DNA from: Pyrus communis
Lineage: Eukaryota > Streptophyta > Magnoliopsida > Rosales > Rosaceae
DNA: 64,000 nt
Reading direction: 5' to 3'
Assembly: GCF_963583255.1 (NCBI RefSeq)
Contig: NC_084817.1
Span: 5,185,043-5,249,042, forward strand
In this document: positions 11,575 through 23,241 of the stretch, one piece after another
How positions within the stretch are numbered: the first letter of the stretch is position 1
How the letters are laid out: each line of letters begins with the position of its first letter
Notes under the pieces: generated by a model
Told to the model about the DNA's origin: nothing
Database searches by the model: none
Seen by the model: the letters and a program-made list of their open reading frames with translations, nothing else
Program-made: the position numbers and the translations under genes

Positions 11575-13770
11575 TAAAACAGTTATCAACATACTAACCT
11601 CCAGGTTTTATGAAAACACATATATAATCATAAACATAGGTTTTCTGAAACCTAGCATGTCGTGCAATGTCTCAAATCAAAACTTGTATATATAATAATC
11701 ACTAGTGAATGTCCGATAACTCTTCAGGCCCTATGCCGGCTCCCCATCTTTGAGCAAACAGTCAGAGGAAAATACATTTTAGGCCCCATGCTGGCTCCCC
11801 ATCCCTGTGCTAAATAGCCAGAGGAAACACACTCCAGGCCCTATGCCAACACCAAACCGTCGCTCAGGACGGATCGGAATCTATCCTTACGTCCCGTAGC
11901 GGAAAAGACCACTAGGTAAGTACAAAACCAGTGAACATACATATATTGAAAATGAACTTCATAGTACAAAGTCATCTATCATCTATACTATAAAGAGGTG
12001 TTCTAAACATGTTCTAAATATCATATCGTCATCCATCAGATATTCTATAAGAACATGGGTTATAGGAAAAATAGTAATAATTCAAACTAGCCTCAGTAAG
12101 CATGTTATCTCGTAAAACGTTTCATAAAACATAATCATCAAATCATGCTTTTCATGTATGCATTTCTACTATCAAAACATGCATTTTTAAAAGGGGTCCA
12201 CTCACAGTACTTCGCCGTCGAAAAGCCACGCCATCTAGCGAAGAAGGAAAAGCCACAGATAATCGCCCCTAAGCACATAAATGGTACATTTAGTCAAACT
12301 TTACTCAAACGACTGAATTTGGGAAAATGAACATCGGAATCGGGTTCAGGATGTCGAAATTAGCCTAGGAGGGTCTCGGACGAAAACCTGAAAAGTCAAC
12401 CCAAAAGTCAACGTTGACCATTGACCGGTCAAAGTAAAGTCAACGCTGACCGTTGACCGGGTCAACGATCAGCGGTCCGGGTCAACGGGTCAAACCAGGT
12501 CAACCGGGTTTGGGCTTAGGGTTGGATCCGGGTTGGGCCTAAAGGGTTTGGACTTGGGTTTGGGTTTTAAAAAGGATTGGGCTAGGTCACAAAGGGTTTA
12601 GGGTTTAAAGGTTTGGGCTTAGAAGGGTTTAGGGTTAATAGACCGAAGGCCCTAGTTTTCCCAATGCCCGAATGCCTGTTTTGAACAGGTTTAGAGTGAT
12701 CAGGCTCAAGCCCTTAACAGAAAATGGCCCAAAAGGCCCTATTTGATTTAAAACAATTTAACTAAATTAAAATAAAAAGGAAATGGGTTTGGGTTGGGCT
12801 CGGCAGGAAAGGCCCAAAGGCCTTGGGTTTGGTGGGTCACCGGATTCCAAGGAAGGAGAAGGCCAGATTTCAGCTGGAGAATTTCCAAGCTCCGATGGAG
12901 CTCAAAACTCAACCAAAACATGTCATTCAATATACCAAATTGAAGCCCCGAAGGTAAGGAATCGAAATATACCCTTGGTTTCCATCATCGTGGCCGGAGT
13001 TGGTCGGAAAACAACCTGGAAGCCATGGGTGTCCGCCGGAAACTGGTTAAGATTCAAATGAGTATAACTTATTCAATACTCAACGAAATTGGGTGAAACA
13101 AAAAGGAAAGCTGTAGTACTCGATGTGACAAAGAGATTGATACCTTGCATACCGGCCAACTCAGCATGGTTTGGCCGGAAATTTCCTTGAAAGGAGTGGT
13201 GCTCGTCGGGAAAACTGGGGAAATGTCTCCGAGGTGGTTTCTTCATGGTTTGACATCCAAAACACAACCACGGGGTTAGAAAAGAATTATAGGGATGAAG
13301 AGAGAAGCATTTGGAGTGTTTTGAGGCTTACCCAAAACGGAAAGACAAGGAACTCGCCGGAGTTTCTTTGTGCTCCACAAAGACGAAGAGAGAGAAAGCT
13401 AACGTGGTGATGATGGTGATGTTTTGTTGTTGTTGTGGTGTTTGATGATAAGGGAGATGAGGGTTTGTTGGTGTGTATGTGTGTGTGGGTGTGTTCTGCT
13501 CGGAGGGAGGGAAAGAAAGACAGAGAGAATGGGTGAGGAAGAGAGGTCAGGGGAAATGAGAGATGAGAGAACTGAGAGAAAAGAAAGAGATGAGAGGCTC
13601 GGGGGGGGACAGAATCAGGGGGTGGGCCCCTTGGGCACACCATTTAAGACCCAAAAACAATTTTAAAAAGGAAAGTATCCCCCAAACTTAGTGAAAATAC
13701 AAAAATAGCCTTTTTCTTCCGTAAATCCCGAGATGGGTTGTTGCATTTTTCATAAAGTATTTCTTTATTG
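11184..13770. mobile_element. Long non-coding LTR-type repeat (solo LTR or LARD-like)
   Basis: Starts near AACATGCCCCGGTCCCGATA and contains motifs such as CCAGGATAGGCACGT and ACCCGAGGGTGACG that I associate with a common dispersed plant LTR. No pol domain is seen. It includes repeated CAGGCCCTATGC blocks (11725-11860), an (AT)n tract, a GTCAAC/GTTGACC-rich block (12375-12510) and a GT-rich stretch near 13480. A 20-22 bp direct repeat (TGCAGACTTCAGATATGCC) lies at 11143 and 13773, just outside. Boundaries and class are inferred. Confidence 0.45.
11525..11573. repeat. (AT)n microsatellite
   Basis: About 24 uninterrupted AT units within the long non-coding repeat. Probably length-variable. Confidence 0.95.
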
Positions 13771-14281
13771 GGTGCAGACTTCAGATATGCCAAAATTCGT
13801 ACCACCGCAGCTATATGATCTTCACTAGACGAGTGCATAAACTAACTTACAACACACAACATATGCAATATCAGGACGATGAGATAAATAAATTAACATC
13901 CCACAAGTCTTTGATATCTACCTCTATCAATAGGAACCTAATTTGGGTAAATACCCAAGTGATGTTTTTCTACCATAGGAGTATCCACATATTTACACCC
14001 TAATAAGAGTACTTCTACTGAAATTTATCAAGCGAAATAGAACATTTATTTCTGCTCAAATGAATAAAAGTTATTGAAAACCCAATATTTTTTGCCATGC
14101 TTGTTGTAAACATCCCCACATTGGCTTGTAATGTTTCAGGACTCATTTCCCAAGCTAGGAAGGTTGAAGTTGCCCAGCAATATGGAGAGTTGGTGTGGCT
14201 CTTTTGCAATGTCAAATCGATTAAGTTATATGGTTCATATTCTAAAAAGCAAGTAACTTTCCTTCGAGGTATTGGGCATAT

Positions 14282-14393
14282 TGTAAATTCATCTTCTAGG
14301 GATAATACTTATAGGCTAAGGAAAACTATTAATTTGCTATGATTAGTTTTCTCTTAGTTAGAAAGTTGTTATGATTTTGTTAGCCTCACAACT

Positions 14394-14460
<67 letters not shown>

Positions 14461-14510
14461 TCAGATTGTAATCTTATTATTTTGTGAAAAGAAAATATAA
14501 TTTCCAAACA
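14282..14510 (+). repeat. 5' LTR of the decayed copia element, carrying an (AT)n tract
   Basis: Direct repeat of 18859-19031. It ends in AAACA, followed at once by the primer-binding site TGGTATCACC. The roughly 60-bp (AT)n tract at 14396-14457 is only about 10 bp in the 3' copy. Outside the tract I count about seven substitutions in 170 bases. The exact left end is uncertain by about 10 bases. Confidence 0.88.
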
Positions 14511-14687
14511 TGGTATCACCCACCTAAGTCTCACGACCTTTTTTTTTTATCCCAAATCTTCCCGCTTCTCTGCCTTTCTCTGTATCTTCTTGCCGATCGA
14601 CTCTCTTCGATCTCGATCTTGATCGTCTCTAATCTTGCGTATCTTCATTCTTAATCGTCTTTCCCTCTGCTCTCTGTATCTCTAATC

Positions 14688-17600
14688 ATGGCGACATCTC
14701 CCTCCTCAGCATCAGGTTCTCAAACATTTCCACCGACTGCATCTTTAAACCCTAATTCTTCCATTACGATCCAAAACATTGGATCTATGGTTCCGATTAA
14801 GCTCACCACTACCAATTACCTGACATAGAGTGCTCTATTCGCTCCCATTTTTCGTCGATACAATCTCACAGGGCTGATTGATAGATTTATAGCGGCGCTG
14901 CCTCAATTTCTCATTGATTCCTCTGACACTCGCAATCTCAATTCGACGTATGTTGCCTGGTATGAGAACGATCAAAACATCCTCATCTGGATCAACTCAA
15001 CTCTCTCTGAATCCCTAATTCCCTACACTGTTGGAGTTTCCTCGACTCGAGAACTATGGGCCAAATTGGAGTTATGTCTTGCCGCTACCTCACATTCTCA
15101 CATCCACGAACTCCGATCTCAACTTCGAAGTCTTACTAAAGGCGATCTCACTGTTGCACAATATCTTCAACGCACTGATGAAATCACAGATGCTCTTGTC
15201 AGTGCTGGTGCTCCAGTTGAAGATTCTGAATTAATCTATTAATTCTTCATGGCTTACACCTTGACTTTGACTCATTTGTGGATGTTATTCAATTTCGTCT
15301 CAGCTCCACAACCATTGATGAGTTACATGGTTTGCTTCTCAGCAAAGAGATTCAACTGACCAATCGTAAGCAAAGTGCATCTGTGTCTTCCTTTCAGGTT
15401 TACCACACCTCCACTGGTCTTCTACCTTTGCCTGTCAATTCTATCTCTGAAGGCTAAGTTGCTCAGTCTTCATCATCTTCCAATAATCAAAGTTATGGAC
15501 TGGATCGCAATTTTACTCGGAGTAACCATAATAATCGTGGCAATTTCAGGCAATCTAATAATTAGAGGTTCAATCAGTTTAATCGAGGTAACAATTAACG
15601 GTCAAATCGTGGAGCTCAACCTAATTTTTTATTCAACAAGAAACTCAATTGTTAAATATGTCGTCAATCTAACCATGAAGCTTGCGACTATCCTCATCGC
15701 ATGGATCCTCACTATAATAACAAGTCATATCAATCTGCTTTGGATGCTAGAACTTCCAATCCTTCTCCTACATGGATTGTCGACTCAGGTGCCACCTCCC
15801 ACATGACCAACAACTATACCACACTCAAGAATCCTGAAGCTTACACAAGCCCTGAACAAGTGTGCATTGGTGATGGCAAAGGTTTGCCCATCACTCACTC
15901 TGGCTCTTCTTTTCTTACTACTTCACCTAGTATTTTTGCACTCAAAAATGTGTTATATGTGCCTACTCTGAAACATAATCTACTATCTGCCAATCAATTT
16001 TTAATTGATAATCAAGTCTCCATGCATCTTTATCCCTTTCACTTCACTGTGAATGATCTTTCTTCGGGAATGATGCATTTTAAAGGTCCTGTTTAACATG
16101 GTTTCTACCAATTTTATCAACATTCTCCTACTAATGACAAGCATATAGCCCTCACTGCTGCTCCAAAAGCTTCCAGGACTCTATGGCATGGAAGGTTGGG
16201 CCATCCTTCAGTTAACATTCTAAATAAGCTAGCTTCTACATCTTGTATTTCTATGCTACAAAATAACAGTACCTCATTTTGCTCATCTTGTGCATTAGGC
16301 AAATGTTCTAGGTTACCATTTGTATCCACCATTAGTACTACAAATAAACCACTATAACTCATTCATACAGATGTTTGGGGACCCTCACCTATCGCTTCTA
16401 AGGATGGTTTCAGGTACTATGTCATATTTTTGGATGACTTTACCAGATACTGTTGGTTCTACCCTCTAAGATACAAATCTGATGTACTATCTTTCATGCA
16501 ATATAAGTCTTTGGTTGAAAATGTTCTGTGCACAAAAATTATTGCCTTGAGATCTGATTCTGGTGGTGAATTCATGAGCAATATATTCTCTGATTTCTTG
16601 GCAAAGCATGGCATTCAACATCAGTTGTCTTGGCATAGACATCTTGTGGAAACTGCAGGGACTCTTTTGGCAGCTTCTAAAGTTCCTCATCTATATTGGG
16701 TTGAAGCTTTTGCAACTACAATCTATCTCATCAATAGGTTGCCTACTATATCTCGACCTTCACCTTGGGAGCCACTTTTCCAGAAGGTACCTAGTTACAA
16801 CACATTGAAAGTCTTTGGCTGCTTATGCTTCCCATGGTTGAAGCCTTATATCTCTTCCAAGCTGGATGCTAAGAGCAAGCATTGTGTTTTCCTGGGCTAT
16901 AGTCTCAACCATAAGGGGTACAAATGCCTTGATCCTGTCACAGGGAGAATTTACATCTCTCGACATGTGTTATTTGATGAGACCACTTTTCCATTCCATA
17001 ACCTCATTCATTCTCCTATCTCTTCCCAACCTTCATCTACCATTTTATCCTCTCATATACCATCTTCTTTAACTTTTATCTCAATTCCTCCAATATCACC
17101 TCAACCTGCAATATCTGTCGAGTCCTCTTCTTCACATCAACCTGTTTCTCAACCTGTATCTTCACCAAATTCACTACCCAATGCTTCTTCCCCATCACCA
17201 CTAAACACTCATCGTATGCAAACCCGCTCAAAGTCTGGTATATACAGGCCTAGAGCTCTCACTGCCACCAAACATCATATTCCCTCTCATTTGTTACCAG
17301 ATTATATTCCCACAACCTATCCCTAAGCATCCAAACATCAAAATTGGCGCAATGCAATGCAGGAGGAATTTAATGTTTTATTAAACACCCGCACCTAGTC
17401 TCTTATTCCCCCACATCCATCTCAAAACATTGTAGACTGCAAACGGGTTTTTCGGATCAAACGAAAACATGATGGATCTATTGATCGATATAAGGCCCGG
17501 CTTGTTGCCAAGGGCTTTCATCAATAGGAAGGTCTCGACTACACTGAGACATTTAGCCCTATGGCTAAACCAGTGACAATTCGTCTTCTACTCACTTTAG

Positions 17601-18850
17601 CTGCTCAATTTGACTGGTTCTTGCACGAACTTGATGTCAGCAACACCTTCTTGCATGGTAATCTCTCTGAATCGATTTTTATGTAGCAACCTCCCGGATT
17701 TGCAGATCTCACCAAACCAAATCATGTATGCTAGCTCCATAAATCCTTATATGGCCTGAAACAGGCTCCTCAAGCCTGGTACGATAAACTGCATGCTGCC
17801 CTTCATCCTTTTGGGTTTGTTGGTTCTCAAAGTGACCACTCTCTATTTGTCAAAAAGGACCCTTCATTGATATTCATCCTCGTCTATGTGGACAATATTC
17901 TGGTCACTGGTCCTTCATCTATTGCTTGTCAAGATGTGATTCACCAACTCAGCACTATGTTTCCCATCATTGATCTTGGAGCTTTACACTATTTTCTTAG
18001 AATTGAGGTCAAACGTTATTCTAATGGTATTTTCTTATCTCAAACCAAATACATCCTGGATTTGCTAACTAAAGCAAAAATGGTTGATGCCAAACCCTGC
18101 AGCACACCACTTAGTACCTCCAAACTTGATCATAACTCTCCTCCTCTTGAGAATGTTACCGAGTATCGATCCTTGGTTGGTGCTCTTCAATACCTAACCT
18201 GGACAAGACCAGACCTCAGTTTTGCTGTCAATCTTGTATGTCAGTTCATGCATACTCCAAGAGTGTCTCACTTTCAAGCTGTAAAGCACATACTCAGGTA
18301 TCTTAAAGGCACCATTGATCTTGGACTCTGGTTTACCAAATCCTCCTCTTCTCCCTCTCTCACGGCCTTCTCAGATGCTGACTGGGCAGGTTGTTCGTTA
18401 GATAGGTGATCTACTGGAGGTTATTGCATCTATCTGGGAAACTCACTTATCAGTTGGAGTGCTAAAAAGCAACTAACTATTGTTCGTTCCTCAACAGAGG
18501 CAGAATATCGATCCCTTGCCAACACTGCCTCTGAAATCACTTGGATTTGTAAACTGCTTACTGATATTAGGTATTGTTTACCTTGCTCTCCCCAACTTTG
18601 GTGTGACAATGTCTCTGCTATGTCTCTTGCTAAGAATCTTGTTTTTCATGCTCGGACAAAACATGTAGAGATTGATTATCACTATATCCGTGAAAAGGTC
18701 TTGGCACAACAAGTCTCTCTTCACTTCATCTGCACACAAGACCAAGTGGCTGATATATGTACCAAATCTCTGTCCAAGACCAGATTTCTATTCATCCGAG
18801 ACAAACTTCCACTTCGAGTTCTCCAGTTTCGTTTGAGGAGGGATATTAAG
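14688..18850 (+). pseudogene. Copia gag-pol remnant with multiple stops
   Basis: Starts with an ATG at 14688 (MATSPSSASG). Recognisable parts are gag (14690-15400), protease with DSGATSHM near 15780, the integrase core with DDFTRYCW near 16432, reverse transcriptase with YVDN in place of YVDD near 17885, and RNase H with DADWAG near 18373. Early stops (for example 14826, 15239, 16094) and several frame changes break it, so no working polyprotein is expected. Confidence 0.9.
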
Positions 18851-19031
18851 GACAATATTGTAAATTCATCTTCTAGGGATAATACCTAGAGGCTAAGGAA
18901 AACTGTTAGTTTGCTATGATTAGTTTTCTCTTAGTTAGAAAGTTGTTGTGATTTTGTTAGCCTCACAACTTATATATATACTCAGATTGTAATCTTATTC
19001 TTTTGTGAAAAGAAAATATAATTTCTAAACA

Positions 19032-19260
19032 GATGCCACCTTTCCAAATTTAAGTGCTTTGAGGCTTGAGGAAATGCAGAAGTCGATGCATCAGTGGAAG
19101 GAGAACTCCCCACAAGTAGGCCCAAATCTAAGGTCATTTGCAATACCTTTTAGAATTTAACAATTTTGGAAGTTGTTGGTTGTCACAGCTTGAAACATGT
19201 AAAAGAATTGACATTTGGGAAATGTAAAAGAATGATACATATGGAGGAAATTACATGTTT
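19032..19260 (+). pseudogene. Fragment of a second NLR gene (LRR region)
   Basis: Directly after the decayed copia LTR, codons reading DATFPNLSALRLEEMQKS match the NLR exon 4 stretch at about 9262 (DVTFPHLSVLKLKEMRKL). Further on, NLTILEVVGCHSLKHV matches LTTLEVVGCHRLKYL near 9435. Frameshifts and a deletion are present. The matching upstream exon DNA is absent on the left of the copia element, so the paralog is truncated. It shows the locus once held at least two related NLR copies. Confidence 0.85.
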
Positions 19261-19734
19261 GTTTCTTTGTAATGGTCCTTATTTTAAATTTTGCAGTCCT
19301 CATTAGTTCATTTTACAGGCCAACTTCACATAAACTAATGATCCGGATCTTTTTTTTTTTTCCTCTCTTCAGCGACTTAGATCTTTGACTCATTGAACTA
19401 TGGGCACGGAGATTCGGAGAAGACCTCGACTTCTCAATTCCTAATGATTTTTGTTTGGGTACTTGATTCTAGGTTAGGCTATCATTGAATGTAGAACACT
19501 ACTTTGCTACCGAAAGAATAGCAGTTGCTAAACCCCAATCATAAATAGACATGTGTCTAAATAATTAAAACAAAAAATTATAATTAAACATGTGTCTATC
19601 TGTGATTGGGAATTCAACAGCAAACTAGTATTCTTGAATTTATCACAATAATCACATTCATCACAATAGCTAATAGGCCAATTCTATTTAATATCGAATT
19701 TATCATTCGAGAACGAAACTTGATAGCTCTCATT

Positions 19735-19920
19735 CACGAGTACAGATCCTCCCCAAATCTAAAAAAATGGAGTCTAAGGATAAAATGATTCGAACCGTTG
19801 AAATTTGATCCAACGACTATAATTATTATAACTTTTAGAAATACCCTCTATTCGTAGTCTTTGAATCAAATTTGAATGACTCAGATCATTTGATATTTAA
19901 GTTCCTTTTTTCAGATCCGA
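19735..19920. mobile_element. Short MITE-like repeat (member of a three-copy set)
   Basis: Shares the core ATAATTATTATAACTTTTA with 35834-36024 and a near match with 39790-39960, set between similar GATCC- and CTCC-rich ends. It lies immediately before the CSA-like start codon and may supply part of its upstream region. Confidence 0.4.
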
Positions 19921-19923
19921 AAA

Positions 19924-22876
19924 TGTGGCGGGAAATCGGGGACAGGGAAGCGGGCAAGCTCCGCCCAAATTTGTTCTCGAATCGAATCAAGTCTACTCGG
20001 ATCCAAACGCTCCAACTCTCCAATCACAAAGACATCATCTCCCCTCACCGCGGCTCCGTCAACTCTCTCCAGCTCGATTTGACGGAGGGCCGGTACCTGT
20101 TATCCGGCGCCTCCGATGCTTCCACCGCCGTGTTCGATGTCCAGCGCCGGATCGATTACATAGGCGGCGGAGCTATCACGAGGCACAAGTGCCTGTTTGC
20201 GGTGGATAAGCAGCACGAGCACGGGCATAAGTACGCGGTGTCCTCCGTCGTGTGGTATCCCGTCGACACCGGACTGTTTGTGACGGGGTCGTACGATCAT
20301 CACATCAATGTTTGGGACACGAGTACGACTCAGGTAGTGATGGACTTCAAGATGCCGGGGTAGGTGTACCGGACTGCAATGTCGCCGTTGGCAACTTCTC
20401 ACATGCTCATTGCTGCCGGAACCGAAGATGTTCAAGCCTGCCTCTGTGATGTTGCCTCTGTGGCTTTTGCTCACACCTTGTCTGGCCATAGCGGAATGTC
20501 CCAAAATTCTTAGAATTCGACGTTTGATGCGCGCTTGATACATAGAAAGTTAAAAAATTTTAACTTCTTATCATGGTTATGTGAACACATAGGAATAAAG
20601 TTTCATGCATCTAGAGGGCCCTAAGTGCTGTATTTTCATGATGGCAGATGGTGTGATGAATGTGGAATGGTCTACTTCTAGTGAGTGGGTTTTGCTTCCA
20701 GGTGGATGTGATGGTGCAATACGTTTTTGGGACATTAGACGTGCCGGATGTTTTCATGGTTTGGACCAATCTCAGTCTCAGCTTGGGAGGCGTCCACCCA
20801 TCCTGGAACGCTCTGCCACAACTAAGGTTTTATTCTTTTCTTGGCTGAGCCAAAAAAGTTTGTTTTCAAATTACTTATCACGTAATTTTGTTCAGTTTTT
20901 ATGAATATTATTTGCTTCGCTGTTAGTTAGCCTATTTCACCAGCATTTCTGAAATGGTTTTATATACGTTTTTGGGAAATGTTGTTTCCTCTATGTTAAC
21001 CTATTAAATCATTGGTAGTGAAAAATGTTTTTATGCCTTCTTTCATTCCTGTCATGTTATTCTTCTCCGTTTTATTCAATATAAAGTTGAACACAGCTAA
21101 ACTTGTTGGTGTCACATGGATCTGTGACTTTTATGACAATGAAACGTGATGAGATCTCAACCAATACGATGATCCACACTGAAGATACAGTGTGAATGCA
21201 CGACCCATTATATGCGATGTCTATTTGCTTGTATAAGTCCCGAGTTCTTTTTTTTCAAATTTCAATTATAACATCATTGCATTTTTCGCAATGTTTGTTA
21301 TTGAAGCTTGTAGTTAGTAGGAGAATCTAGTTTTAACCGGAGAAAATGGTTATGTTGAACTTTTCTTTTTACTGATAATATTTGATTTTATGTCCGGCTC
21401 AGGGTTCAACAGTTAAGTCCTCGTCCCCAAGTCAAAGCACATCTGCAAAAGCTCGGCAGCACAAAGGAAACTTACGAATGGGAGTGGTGCAAAGCACTCA
21501 CCTATTGGTAAAGGTCCAGTAAAGGGATCTATGAAGCAAAGATTACATCCAGGGATGCTGTCTATTCAAGATCGTGCCGCTGCTCATTACGGTGCTGTTA
21601 CTGGATTAAAAGTCACTGAAGATGGCATGTACCTCTTAAGTGCAGGTTGAGTGATTTAATTTTGGACATTTGTTATGCTTAAGAAGGAAATCTATTTAAA
21701 TTGTTTATACTATGTTTGAGTCCCTTTTACCGAGTTAATATTTATACTAATCATAGTGTTTCAGGTTCACTGTTTACATTTTTTTTTTTTTTTAATTATA
21801 TCCATCAGTTTACACTTTATCACAGAATTATTGCAGTTTAACCCGATTCGCTGGTGTCATACAGTACAGATCACACTTCAGAATACGACCTCCAACAGAT
21901 AATAAAAATAAAAAGAGAAAAGCATGCAATGGGGATCTCACACCTTAGTTTCCTATTGTTTGATTCATTCCTTTCGTGCATAAGTCAGTCTAATTGGTTT
22001 TTCACTCATTCCTCACCGCCGATGTCATTGATCGAGCTTTTGCATTTCAGGTTCCTATTCAAGACTGAGGTTGTGGGATATAGAATCTGGCTGCAACACT
22101 TTGGTGAACTTTGAAACTGTGCGTATGCAAACCAGCAAGTCCATACAGTTAGCTACAAGTCAGAATTCGGAGCTTGTTTTTGTTCCATGCATGACATCTG
22201 TGAAGGTAATGCAGTCTTTTTGTAGGTTTTGAGTCTTTTGAATTGTACATGTGGATTAAAATACAAGCATCTCTACAAACTTCAACGTTTGACATCCTGA
22301 TTTTGTTTTTTAAGCGTTCGATATGTGGTCGGGTAAAACATCCCTGAAATTTCGTGGTCACTGTGAACACAGTAAACTGTTGCTGGTTTAGTTCACAGGA
22401 TCAGGTACTCTCCAAACAATTTAGGATTTTTCTATACGTCTTTTCCAATCAATGCTTTATAAACTAAAATGGCATTTAATATTAAAGTCGGTTCCTCCAA
22501 CTTCTATGTCAATTAACGGGAGTTGTAGGCCCTTTTTCCAACTGTTCTAAGATCAGATTTAAAATTACAAAGCTTGTTGAAGTTTTCCTCCGTTTATTTA
22601 TTTATTCCATGAGCTCACCTTGTTATCTATGGATTATTGATGAATTTTTGACACCTGTATGAATTGTAATTCATGTCTCTCATTGCAGGAATTGTACACT
22701 GGTGGAAATGATAGACAAATTCTAGTTTGGCCGCCAAGAATGGTTTCCAATGAGTTGCGACACCTGATAATTTTGTGTATCTAACCTTATTAGTTGCTTA
22801 GCGGCTTGTATCTTATGCATGTTTGGAAATGCAGGATAAAGGACCCTTCAAGGACGAGGATAATTGGAGCGACTAG
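19924..22876 (+). pseudogene. CSA/ERCC8-like WD40 protein, unprocessed pseudogene
   Basis: CSA is the WD40 subunit of a CUL4-DDB1 ligase in transcription-coupled DNA repair. Seven exon-like blocks with GT-AG introns can be followed: 19924 to about 20495, 20648-20826, 21403-21645, 22051-22205, about 22315-22404, 22689 to about 22765 and 22834-22876. Encoded pieces include the start MWREIGDREAGKL and HINVWDTSTTQVV, and the last block ends in an acidic tail and TAG at 22874-22876. Exon 1 has an in-frame TAG at 20361-20363 where Lys is expected. The exon 1 donor site looks lost, and exon 3 has lost frame near 21470-21530. Retained introns rule out a retrocopy; this is a decayed gene duplicate. 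A working copy would be expected elsewhere in the genome. Confidence 0.88.
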
Positions 22877-23241
22877 CACCCGCTGTGCTTGTGATCCTCA
22901 TTTCCGCTAGGTAGAGCACCTTTGTCTTTCCCGGAGCTTCCTGTTTTGCTTTTAGATCTAAGAGGCTGTATTTGATAGGCACAATGATTAGTAAGTTTAT
23001 ATTTCTTTCGGCATGTGTTATATGTACATTTAAACTCATTCTTAGAGTAGAATCAAGGGAAAAATTCATGGAAAAACTTGTGCACTGATGAATTAAAAGA
23101 AGAAAAACTGAGTGTTCTGAACAAAAAATAAAATTTGACAAGTGATATTTAGTTTAATAACACATTAAAGACATAATTACCAAACGTATCTGCCAAATAT
23201 TTGCCTCGATAATTTGTTCAGTTATCCTATATAGTTACACC
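22877..23241. other. Intergenic, no gene seen
   Basis: AT-rich 365 bases between the tail-to-tail CSA-like pseudogene and the PHD-GNAT gene; presumably holds both 3' UTRs. Confidence 0.6.

Larger units (their letters stand above)
14282..19031 (+). mobile_element. Decayed Ty1/copia element with both LTRs
   Basis: Second copia element of the window, same strand as the first but from a different lineage (RE1/RE2-like protein style). LTR divergence is about 4% outside the AT tract, and internal stops and frameshifts show it is much older than the element at 3.6 kb. No target duplication is visible: the right flank GATGC has no match on the left, so one side has been rearranged or the left end lies elsewhere. 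Confidence 0.9.

Noticed and set aside
13287..13643. 118-codon minus frame rich in Ser, Pro and His-Thr repeats
   Set aside because: Reflects GT and GGT/GGA simple repeats within a non-coding retroelement.
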